From Synergistaceae bacterium (GTDB lineage: Bacteria; Synergistota; Synergistia; Synergistales; Aminobacteriaceae), in the NCBI GenBank assembly GCA_017446055.1, contig JAFSRQ010000060.1, positions 1-35,747 on the forward strand: DNA of 35,747 nucleotides. Direction: 5' to 3'. The position numbers were made by a program, and so were the translations under genes. A model generated the notes under the pieces. That model did not search any database. It saw only the letters and a list, made by a program, of their open reading frames with translations, and was not told where the DNA came from. Of the stretch, positions 1 to 6,861 are shown one piece after another. Each line of letters begins with the position of its first letter. The stretch's first letter is position 1.

Positions 1-1002
1 TAGATGACGAATGACACTGTATTAGCGCGCTTGACATTCACGGCATCACAGTAGTTGATATTTCCCCACGGCATGAAACCGTTGCTGGTTATTGAACAGT
101 CAAGTGTTTCTGTCTGAGCCTCGGCTATTTTTGTGAGGTCTCCTTCAACTGCCGAAGAATACATCTCGATTGCTGAGGCTTCCGCTGACTGTTCGTTTGC
201 CCAGTCCGTAAGGCTCGCGCACCAGTTGTAATAATTCCTCCAGCGGTCAACGTTGAAGATTTCATTGCTCTCGTCATCAACTCCCGGTGTCTCTTCCTTG
301 CCGCCTGTCGTTACGTCTGACGAGGAAAGTATGTTCCCGTTCTCATCAACCACATATGCCTTGTCGCCCGACATAATTACCTCGCCTCCGCCTGTTAACG
401 GTGCGGACGTGTCATCGGAAATCGTGAACGCATCAGAACGCGCGGCACGGTATGAGAATGTATGAGTGCGGTCATTGACGGTGCGCTTGGCGATTGCGAA
501 CATTTCAAGCCTTCCGCCGGGTGCTGTCTCTGGGGTCAGTACGTAATTGCCTTCAAGACCGACTGCCTGAAGAGTCCTGTTGATGAAGTCTTGGTTGGGA
601 TAAAGGAGAAGTACGATGTCTTCGCTGTCATAAGCGCGTCTGATGTCTTCGGCGTTGAACAGGACAGCTTCGAGGATGGCAAGTGATAATTCATAGTCTG
701 CATATTTTGCGCGGAGTCTTTCTTCTTCCTCGTCATTAATGCAGTACACCCATTTCTGGGGATTCATTTTGTCTCCGCTTCCGCTCTCTTCAAACTCGTT
801 GATCAGGTCAGCCCATTCATTGCCGTGCATGACGGATGCCATATCGCTGCTGACGAGCATACTTGAGAGTTCAGAGCTTACCCCCCCCCCCCCCGTCAGT
901 ATTTGTGCCTACCGGGCCGCTGCTTCCTCCGCAGCCCCCCAAGCTGATCGTAACGAACACTAAGAACGCCACAGCCAGCAGTGAAGAAAACGTTTTGCGC
1001 AT
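1..1002 (-). CDS. Putative phase-variable lipoprotein, frame broken at poly-G, partial at window edge
   Basis: The ATG at 1002-1000 follows a strong SD (AAGGAGG, about 1011-1017) and an extended -10. The N-terminus is a lipoprotein signal: MRK, a hydrophobic core, then lipobox LGGC with Cys at about residue 23, and a Gly/Ser/Thr linker. The linker runs into 14 consecutive G (881-894). As written, this frame stops at 871 after 43 residues. The frame one base over is open from the G tract to the window edge, about 290 codons without a stop. Removing one G, or adding two, would join the two parts into one long surface lipoprotein. The body is acidic, has a Tyr/Asn/Trp-rich segment near the left edge, and matches no family I recognise. 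The break is either real slipped-strand phase variation (OFF state) or a homopolymer sequencing error. Confidence 0.7.
881..894. repeat. Homopolymer tract, 14 C on plus (14 G on the coding strand)
   Basis: An uninterrupted run of 14 C lies just after the signal-peptide and linker codons of the minus-strand lipoprotein gene. It is exactly where the open frame shifts. A tract of 13 or 16 would restore the frame. Confidence 0.9.
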
Positions 1003-1033
1003 GTGTATAACCTCCTTGGGATTTTGTCCGCGT

Positions 1034-1042
1034 ATTATAGCA
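1034..1042 (-). promoter_or_regulatory. Extended -10 promoter for the lipoprotein gene
   Basis: The minus strand reads TGCTATAAT, a perfect -10 with the TGn extension, about 32 bases before the ATG at 1002. No good -35 is seen; TTACGA lies 17 bases upstream. Confidence 0.55.
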
Positions 1043-1050
1043 GACGACAA

Positions 1051-1075
1051 CCCCCCCTCGTAACTCAAAGGGGGA
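1051..1075 (-). terminator. Possible terminator after mraY
   Basis: On the minus strand a CCCCC arm and a GGGGG arm flank a 12-base loop, 12-36 bases after the mraY stop. The T-run that follows is poor, so termination may be weak or factor-dependent. Confidence 0.35.
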
Positions 1076-1086
1076 TTCTGCTTACG

Positions 1087-2016
1087 TTACAGGCTGAGGA
1101 GAAGAAGTGAGAGCATTACGCCCCCGACAGAATGAACGAGCCAGAATCGAACCGTTACCGCCGTCTCATCGAGTCCCTTTTTCTGGTAGTGATGGTGAAG
1201 GGGTGCCATGAGGAAAATTTTGCGGTTGAGTTTCCGTATCGTGAAAATCTGGACTGCCGACGAAAGCATCTCGATGATGAACATGAATCCCGCCGGAATT
1301 ATCGCGAGAGTCCGCCCGTTCATTACGCACAAGGCCGCCAGCGCACCGCCCAGGAAGTGAGACCCTGTATCACCCATGAAAGTTTTTGCCGGACGGGTGT
1401 TGAAGAACATGAAGCCCGCAGTCATCGCGAAAAGCTCAGTCATAGCCCGCGCATTGAGTCCCGCAACAGGAAGCACGAGCATCATCACAGCAAGCGAAAT
1501 CATGAAGCATCCCCCCGCGAGTCCGTCAAGGCCGTCTGTGATGTTCACCGCGTTGATTGTCCCGGCAGTCATCAGGAACGCTAGAGGAATCGAGAACCAG
1601 CCCCCTCCGTCCCAGATTCCCGGCCACAGTCCCAGTTTCCCGCGCATGAATACGGCCATGACCCACAAAGCGCAAAGCAGCAGCTGCAACCTGAGTTTTG
1701 CCAGACTCGAAAAGCCCTCGCTGGAATGAGAACGGAACTTCATCCAGTCGTCAACAAAACCGATAAGCCCGCTGAATATCGGGAGGCTCCAGAATATTAC
1801 CACGTCCGCAGAAAATTCCAGAGCCAGCGCGAGGAGTCCCAGAACGAGGAATATCACCCCGCCCATTGAGGGAGTTGCGGCTTTAATTTCGTTGTCGATG
1901 TTCACGCCGTACCACTTCTGAATCTGCGTGAGGTGAATTTTGCGCTGATATTTTATCCAGAAGTGCTGGAGTGTTACGCTGAGTATGAAGAACGTTGCCG
2001 CCGTCAAAAATATCAT
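1087..2016 (-). CDS. mraY: Phospho-N-acetylmuramoyl-pentapeptide-transferase
   Basis: MraY transfers phospho-MurNAc-pentapeptide from UDP to undecaprenyl phosphate to make lipid I at the inner face of the cytoplasmic membrane. The 309-residue protein is almost entirely hydrophobic, as expected for about ten membrane helices. It has the family signatures: TPSMGG near residue 50, NITDGLDGLAGG (metal-binding Asp residues) near 158, FMGDTGS near 212, and the PLHHHYQKKG histidine motif near 273. The first cytoplasmic loop is more divergent than in well-studied homologues. The start overlaps the murF stop by four bases (ATGA), so it is translationally coupled as the last gene of murE-murF-mraY. The usual next genes murD, ftsW and murG are not present; an unrelated lipoprotein gene follows. 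Confidence 0.97.
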   Translation of the reverse strand: MIFLTAATFFILSVTLQHFWIKYQRKIHLTQIQKWYGVNIDNEIKAATPSMGGVIFLVLGLLALALEFSADVVIFWSLPIFSGLIGFVDDWMKFRSHSSEGFSSLAKLRLQLLLCALWVMAVFMRGKLGLWPGIWDGGGWFSIPLAFLMTAGTINAVNITDGLDGLAGGCFMISLAVMMLVLPVAGLNARAMTELFAMTAGFMFFNTRPAKTFMGDTGSHFLGGALAALCVMNGRTLAIIPAGFMFIIEMLSSAVQIFTIRKLNRKIFLMAPLHHHYQKKGLDETAVTVRFWLVHSVGGVMLSLLLLSL

Positions 2017-3350
2017 GCTGTGATTTCCCTGACGATATTTGAGAGTCCGATGCTGTTCGAGCCTTTCACGAGGAGTCCCTGCCAGCCGGGAATCTTGTTG
2101 AGAGCATCGAGGGCAGATTTCCAGTCGTCCGCAAAAACATAATCCCCATCGAAAACCTCGCGCCAGATTCCCCCGACAAGAATCACCGTGTCAATGCCCC
2201 CGAAAAGCGGCGCAAGTTCAGCGTGATACATGGCCGAATTTTCCCCAAGCTCGCGCATCTCACCAAGTACCGCGATTTTCCCGGAGCATTTGACCTTCGC
2301 GAAAGTCTCAAGTGATGCCCTCATTGAAGCCGGGTTAGCGTTGTACGCGTCATCAACGAGGAATCTTTTTCCGCCGTCAAGAATTATGACTCTTCCCCGA
2401 CCTTCGAGAGCCTGAAAATCCCTGAGAGAGTCTGAGCTTTCCTGAAGGCTTATTCCCAGCTCATGCGCAACTGCTGAGGCAATCGACAGAGGAACGGCGT
2501 TGTGTTTTCCCCAGATGTTTGCGGTGAAGCGGGCGATTTCCTGCGTGGCTCTGTGTGCGAGTACGAACGACATCATAGGCAGGGCGTATTCCGAAGTGTC
2601 ATGACTGATGACGAAATCGGAGTCTTTGTTCTCGCCGACCCCCATTGAGCGCACGTAATACCTGAAGGCCTCGTTGAGATATTCGTTGTCGTTGTTGAAG
2701 ATGATTTTGCGGAGGTTTGCTGACGATGTGATTTCCATCTTCTCGCGGAGGACTCCCTCAACCGTCCCGAAGCCCTCAAGGTGAACGGGAGCTACAGCGG
2801 TCAGGATTGCGATTGACGGCGGAAAATAGTCTGTAAGCTCGCGGATCTCGCCCGGTTTGTTCGCGCCAAATTCGAGGATCAGAATCTCAGTCTCAAGAGG
2901 CATGGCCATTATCGTAGCTGTGCATCCTATGAGTGTGTTGAAGCTGCGTTCGGGAGCGTGGAGCTTGAAGCGCGGGGATAAAATCTTCTGGAGGGCGGCG
3001 CGGGTTGTGGTTTTGCCGACACTGCCAGTGATGCCGATTATGTCTGTGAGGCTGTGGGCTTTGAGCTTGCGTGAGGCAATTGCGGCTAATTCCTGCTCCG
3101 GGTTCTCAAGCTCTATCACCGGGATATTGAGACCGCCGGGATTCTTGCCTTTGCGGACGATAATCAGTCCCGCTCCGTTTGCGACTGCCTGCGGAATGTA
3201 GTTATGCCCGTCAACCCTCTCACCCTCAAGCGCAACGAACGCCCCGCCCGGCTCAACGTTCCTGCTGTCAGTGGCGAGGTGTCCGGGAAATTCCACGTCA
3301 GCAAATTCACCCGGCACTTCCGGGAATAGTTCTCTCAGCTTCATGTTCAT
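2013..3350 (-). CDS. murF: UDP-MurNAc-tripeptide--D-Ala-D-Ala ligase
   Basis: MurF adds D-Ala-D-Ala to UDP-MurNAc-tripeptide in the cytoplasm, using ATP. An N-terminal substrate-binding domain (ATDSRNVEPGG region) precedes the central Mur ligase ATPase with P-loop GSVGKTTT. The family motif DDAYNANPASM follows near residue 320, then LGEMRELGE. The frame is open further upstream, but the ATG at 3350 lies one base after the murE TAG stop and gives about 445 residues, the normal family length. A GGAGG about 13 bases upstream can serve as SD. A second ATG two codons later (3344) is also possible. The gene overlaps mraY by four bases. Confidence 0.95.
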   Translation of the reverse strand: MNMKLRELFPEVPGEFADVEFPGHLATDSRNVEPGGAFVALEGERVDGHNYIPQAVANGAGLIIVRKGKNPGGLNIPVIELENPEQELAAIASRKLKAHSLTDIIGITGSVGKTTTRAALQKILSPRFKLHAPERSFNTLIGCTATIMAMPLETEILILEFGANKPGEIRELTDYFPPSIAILTAVAPVHLEGFGTVEGVLREKMEITSSANLRKIIFNNDNEYLNEAFRYYVRSMGVGENKDSDFVISHDTSEYALPMMSFVLAHRATQEIARFTANIWGKHNAVPLSIASAVAHELGISLQESSDSLRDFQALEGRGRVIILDGGKRFLVDDAYNANPASMRASLETFAKVKCSGKIAVLGEMRELGENSAMYHAELAPLFGGIDTVILVGGIWREVFDGDYVFADDWKSALDALNKIPGWQGLLVKGSNSIGLSNIVREITA

Positions 3351-3351
3351 G

Positions 3352-4842
3352 CTAGTGTGAGTCCCTCCATGACTTGACGGCTTCAGCATCGTTGAACGGT
3401 ATCTTTCTGTCCTTGATGGTGATGAATCTCTCCGGGCCTTTTCCTGTGATGACGAGAATATCACCGGGCTTGAGGTCATCGAGCGCAGTCTTCACCGCCT
3501 GGGGCCTGTCTATGTTGACGCGGTAAGGGACGCTGACTCCTCCTGCGATTGCGTGTGCTATCTCGTAGGGGTCTTCCTCGCGGGCATTGTCTGAGGTGAT
3601 GAAGACTTCATCGGCAAACTCTGAGGCCGCCCGCCCCAATTCCGGCCTGTTCTGGTGGTATCTTCCGCCGCCGTGCCCGAACATTGAGATTATTCGCCTG
3701 TCGTTTCCTGATAGCTTGCGGATTACACCGAGTACGCTCCGAAGTGCCGAGGGGGTATGAGCAAAGTCAACAAACACACGAGCTCCGTTGGGCAGGTCGA
3801 TACGCTCAAGCCGTCCGGGAACCTGCGGTACATTCGCGACCCCCTGAATGATTGCGTCATCGTCAACCCTTCCACGCATGGCCGTAACAGCACACAGTGT
3901 GTTCATGACGTTGAAGCTGCCGACAAGAGGAGTGTGAAGCGTAAGAGCCGGGAAGCCGTCAGCCTCAATCACAATGTCCGTGCCGTCAATGCTTGTCCGA
4001 GACTCGACCGCCCGCGACGATGCCCCGTCAGCAAAACCGAACCCCGCTACATGCCCGCCGAACTCGTCCGCTATCCTCCTGCCGTAAGGGTCATCATAAT
4101 TCGCCGCCCCCCTGTAATCCGGCTTGGTGTAGTCCGTGAACAATAACTTTTTGGCCGCGAAGTAGCTCTCCATGTTCTTGTGGAAGTCGAGATGCTCAGG
4201 GTACAGGTTGGTGAACACAGGAACGTCATACAATGCTCCCTTTATGCGCCCCAGGTACAGACCGTGCGATGAGGTCTCCATTACACACGCCCCGCAGCCG
4301 TTCATGACCATATGGGCAAGCTGTCTCTGTACTATGCAGCTTTCGGGGGTAGTGCGGTCGGCTTCTTTGTCGGTTATGCCGTCGGACTCGATTATCGTCC
4401 CAAGAAGCCCCGTCCTAATCCCGGCGGCCTGAAGTATCGAGCGGATGATGTAGGTTGTCGTGGTCTTGCCGTTCGTGCCTGTAACACCGACCATCAACAA
4501 TTTTGCTGACGGGTTATCGTAGACCAGTGATGAGACTTCGCCGAGATAATCACGCACACGAGGAACTATGATTTGCGGCAATGATGACTCTACTTCATGC
4601 TCGCACAGCAAAGCGCAAGCACCGTTAGACTCGGCCATGTTCACGAACTTGTGTCCGTCAGAGATTTCCCCGGCGATGCAAGCGAAGAGAGTCCCGGGCT
4701 TAACGTCCCTGCTGTCGGAAATAACGTCCGAAATGTTCACGCTCAAATCGTCCTGAGACTTCACGCGGGAGTCAACGCCCTCACCTTTTGACCGCACGAA
4801 TCCCAGAACGTCCCCAAAATTTACGCTCAATGTAACAACCAT
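3352..4842 (-). CDS. murE: UDP-MurNAc-L-Ala-D-Glu--diamino acid ligase (MurE)
   Basis: MurE adds the third stem-peptide residue (meso-diaminopimelate or L-lysine) to UDP-MurNAc-L-Ala-D-Glu in the cytoplasm. Visible motifs are P-loop GTNGKTTTT (residues 122-130), TTPE (164-167), METSSHGL (188-195), the YFAAKKLLF segment carrying the Lys that is carbamylated in this family, and FAHTPSAL. The specificity loop reads TSDNAREEDP near residue 416. Arg421 is kept as in DAP-adding enzymes, but the usual DNPR proline is Ala420. The normally conserved GDRDxxKRP stretch reads GGRYHQNRPELG. DAP addition is likely but not certain. The ATG at 4842 has AAGGG directly in front; a TTG four codons later may be the true start. 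Confidence 0.95.
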   Translation of the reverse strand: MVVTLSVNFGDVLGFVRSKGEGVDSRVKSQDDLSVNISDVISDSRDVKPGTLFACIAGEISDGHKFVNMAESNGACALLCEHEVESSLPQIIVPRVRDYLGEVSSLVYDNPSAKLLMVGVTGTNGKTTTTYIIRSILQAAGIRTGLLGTIIESDGITDKEADRTTPESCIVQRQLAHMVMNGCGACVMETSSHGLYLGRIKGALYDVPVFTNLYPEHLDFHKNMESYFAAKKLLFTDYTKPDYRGAANYDDPYGRRIADEFGGHVAGFGFADGASSRAVESRTSIDGTDIVIEADGFPALTLHTPLVGSFNVMNTLCAVTAMRGRVDDDAIIQGVANVPQVPGRLERIDLPNGARVFVDFAHTPSALRSVLGVIRKLSGNDRRIISMFGHGGGRYHQNRPELGRAASEFADEVFITSDNAREEDPYEIAHAIAGGVSVPYRVNIDRPQAVKTALDDLKPGDILVITGKGPERFITIKDRKIPFNDAEAVKSWRDSH

Positions 4843-4861
4843 CCCTTCAACCTGAAATATT

Positions 4862-4890
4862 TTGAGACGGCTATAATTATAGTGTACAAA
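4862..4890. promoter_or_regulatory. Divergent promoter region with 12-bp palindrome
   Basis: The 68-bp gap between murE (minus) and the DUF4405 gene (plus) holds the perfect palindrome CTATAATTATAG (4871-4882), which gives a TATAAT -10 on both strands. On plus, TTGAGA (4862-4867), 17 bases, then TACAAA (4885-4890) is another candidate promoter for the rightward gene. Clear -35 boxes for the palindromic -10s are absent. Confidence 0.45.
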
Positions 4891-4910
4891 AAATTCTGCG
4901 GGGTGGAAAA

Positions 4911-5600
4911 ATGCTCAGGCCTCTTGTTGATATTGTGATGACGGTGATACTTCTTCTCTCGATGTCCTATGAGTTAATCGGCCCGGTAATAGCGGGGATT
5001 CTTCCGTTCGGTTTTGACGGCTACGAATACGGCTCGCTCATCCATGAAATTCTTGGTACAAGCCTCGTCATTCTCTTTCTCGTACACTTGTGGCTCAACC
5101 GCTGGTGGTTCAGGACTCTCTTCACTGGACGCTGGAATCTCACACGTACAATTCTGACTCTGGTGAACCTTCTGCTGATTGCTGACGTAATTTTGCTGAC
5201 TGTTAGCGGGCTGGCAATGTCGCAGATTCTTGACTTGCAGGAGACTGACGGACTCATAGCGTGGTCGAGGACGGCTCATGTTTGCGCGTCATACTGGGGC
5301 TACGTCATCATGTGCTTCCACATAGGGCTGAACTGGCACATATTCAGCGCAATGATGTTCAGGAAGCTCAAGCCCGGCAGAATCATTCCTCATGTCGCGG
5401 CGTTAGTGTTCATGATTTGGGGAGGGTATGCGTTCGTGAGGCGCAATCTCTGGGAGTACATGACGATGCGCACGGAGTTTGTGTTCTTTGACTTTGAGGA
5501 GCCGTTCATGTGGTTCATTGCGGATTATGTTGCGGTTATGGTGCTGTTTGCTTGCTTGGGACATTACACGGTGCTGCTTCTGAGGAGGAATAAGCTCTAG
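4911..5600 (+). CDS. DUF4405-type cytochrome b-like membrane protein
   Basis: This 229-residue protein has about six hydrophobic segments. The pattern of a helix with LIHEILGTSLV followed by HLWLNRWWF, and later AHVCASYWGYV then FHIGLNWHIF, places paired His residues across membrane helices. That pattern is typical of DUF4405 and related cytochrome b-like proteins, suggesting haem binding and membrane electron transfer. No partner reductase or dehydrogenase gene is adjacent, so the electron donor is unknown. The ATG at 4911 follows GGGTGGAAAA. It stands on the opposite strand to murE and, together with the DUF4491 gene, interrupts what would otherwise be a continuous minus-strand division and wall operon. 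Family assignment is from pattern recognition only. Confidence 0.75.
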   Translation: MLRPLVDIVMTVILLLSMSYELIGPVIAGILPFGFDGYEYGSLIHEILGTSLVILFLVHLWLNRWWFRTLFTGRWNLTRTILTLVNLLLIADVILLTVSGLAMSQILDLQETDGLIAWSRTAHVCASYWGYVIMCFHIGLNWHIFSAMMFRKLKPGRIIPHVAALVFMIWGGYAFVRRNLWEYMTMRTEFVFFDFEEPFMWFIADYVAVMVLFACLGHYTVLLLRRNKL

Positions 5601-5634
5601 GGAGGGCGGGCGTGATGAGCAGACAGATTTGGAG

Positions 5635-6091
5635 GCCGGGAATGTGCGTGTCAGTGTTGATGAGTGTCATTGCGCGGGACAGTTTAGCCGGGAATGGTCG
5701 TGTCAGTGTTGGTGAGTGTCATTGCGCGGGGCAGCCTAGCCGTGAATGATTGTGTCAGCGTTCGTGTTAATGTCATTGCGCGGGGCAGCCTAGCCGGGAA
5801 TGATTGTGTCAGTGTTGGTGAGTGTCATTGCGCGGGGCAGCCTCTAGCCGGGAATGGTCGTGTCAGTGTTGGTGAGTGTCATTGCGCGGGCAGTCTGGCC
5901 GGGAATGATTGTGTCAGCGTTCGTGTTAATGTCATTGCGCGGGGCAGTCTGGCCGGGAATGTGCGTGTCAGTGTCCGTGAATGTCATTGCGTGGACAGTC
6001 TAGCCGGGAATGGTCGTGTCAGTGTTGGTGAGAGTCATTGCGCGGGGCAGCCTCTAGCCGGGAATGGTCGTGTCAGCATTCGTGAAGTTAT
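5635..6091 (+). repeat. Tandem minisatellite, eight degenerate 51-54 bp units
   Basis: Units begin with GCCGGGAATG (or one-base variants) at 5635, 5687, 5739, 5793, 5847, 5898, 5952, 6003 and a shortened 6057. Each has a central GTGTCAG(T/C)GTT, then a GTCATTGCGCGGG block. From 5739 onward every period (54, 54, 51, 54, 51, 54) is a multiple of three, and one frame stays open from 5694 into the DUF4491 gene. I do not think the array is translated, because the DUF4491 start has its own strong SD after it. The 519-bp stretch between genes at 5601-6119 holds essentially only this array. Confidence 0.9.
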
Positions 6092-6119
6092 GTGCATGTG
6101 TCTAAGGAGGACGAGAAAA

Positions 6120-6416
6120 TTGAACTGGTCGGGAATAATCATCGGTGTGTTTGCGTTCGTGATAACTGGCGTGTTTCATCCTGTCGTAGTGAAGTGCGAG
6201 TACTATTTCTCCGCTAAGGTGTGGCCGCTGTTCCTTGTTGCCGGGCTGCTGTGCGCGGGGATTTCTCTTTTCGCCGGGAATGATACTGTCTCAGGCGTAT
6301 TCGGTATACTGGCGTTCGTGCTTCTCTGGTGCATACGTGAGCTTCACGAGCAGGAAGAGCGTGTGCGCAAGGGCTGGTTTCCCCGCAACCCTAACCGCCA
6401 AGTTCCGCAAGCATGA
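6120..6416 (+). CDS. DUF4491 family small membrane protein
   Basis: The TTG at 6120 is chosen because AAGGAGG ends nine to ten bases before it, and the protein then starts at the family-like LNWSGIIIG. The frame is open upstream through the repeat array, but no other good start is seen. The 98 residues form about three membrane helices. The C-terminus CIRELHEQEERVRKGWFP, followed by NPNR, matches the DUF4491 family ending; GVFHPVVVKCEYYF is also typical. The molecular function is unknown. The gene overlaps the convergent GNAT gene by 26 bases at the 3' ends. An internal stretch near 6252-6300 resembles the unit of the upstream minisatellite. Confidence 0.8.
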   Translation: MNWSGIIIGVFAFVITGVFHPVVVKCEYYFSAKVWPLFLVAGLLCAGISLFAGNDTVSGVFGILAFVLLWCIRELHEQEERVRKGWFPRNPNRQVPQA

Positions 6417-6861
6417 TATATTCTCTGTCATTCCCTGAAAATATCCTGAAGCCCAGACTGGTGTACATGTTCACGGCAAAGTTCGCCTTCTGTACCGACA
6501 GCGACACCCGCGCATACCCCGAACGCCTCAGCAGTCCGAGCATCTCACGCACAAGTGCAGTCCCGATTCCCCGCCGCCTGTACTCCTTCTTCACTGACAG
6601 CGCGAGCGAGGGAGTCTCATCGTCAACATGGCCGTAATCATCCATTATCCTGCACCACACAGCCCCGGCAATCTCACCGTCAGCGTCGGCAACTAGGCAC
6701 TTGTCATCCTTCATGCCGCCGAAATTCTCTGTATACACTCTGAGTTCGGGCTTGTCGATGATAGATTTGTCCGGGGGAATTTCACCGGGGGGAACGAAAA
6801 TAGCGTCGTAGAGAAAATCTGTCAGCAGGCAAAACTCTTCCGGGCGTATCTCACGTATCAT
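6391..6861 (-). CDS. GNAT family N-acetyltransferase
   Basis: This 156-residue protein has the GNAT acetyl-CoA binding motif A: LALSVKKEYRRRGIGTAL near residue 90 (R-R-x-G-I-G-T pyrophosphate loop). It is followed by the VSLSVQKANFAVNMYTSLGF segment typical of motif B. The substrate cannot be read from sequence. The start overlaps the ftsI stop by four bases (ATGA at 6858-6861), so it is translated with the division operon rsmH-ftsL-ftsI and is its last gene. Its 3' end overlaps the convergent DUF4491 gene. Acetylation of a wall precursor, protein or small molecule are all possible; the position alone does not decide. Confidence 0.88.
   Translation of the reverse strand: MIREIRPEEFCLLTDFLYDAIFVPPGEIPPDKSIIDKPELRVYTENFGGMKDDKCLVADADGEIAGAVWCRIMDDYGHVDDETPSLALSVKKEYRRRGIGTALVREMLGLLRRSGYARVSLSVQKANFAVNMYTSLGFRIFSGNDREYIMLAELGG

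Noticed and set aside
1132..1584. 150-codon open frame on plus inside mraY
   Set aside because: His/Arg/Glu-rich composition typical of an antisense shadow of a membrane protein gene.
5635..6091. Regularly spaced repeats, possible CRISPR array
   Set aside because: Whole 51-54 bp units are repeated with no unique spacers, units are degenerate, and no cas operon is adjacent. The Cas4-like nuclease 7 kb away sits in a pilus operon.
5694..6119. Open frame through the repeat array as an N-terminal extension of DUF4491
   Set aside because: The composition is repetitive Val/Ser/Gly/Cys, there is no SD at 5694, and a strong SD lies right before the TTG at 6120.
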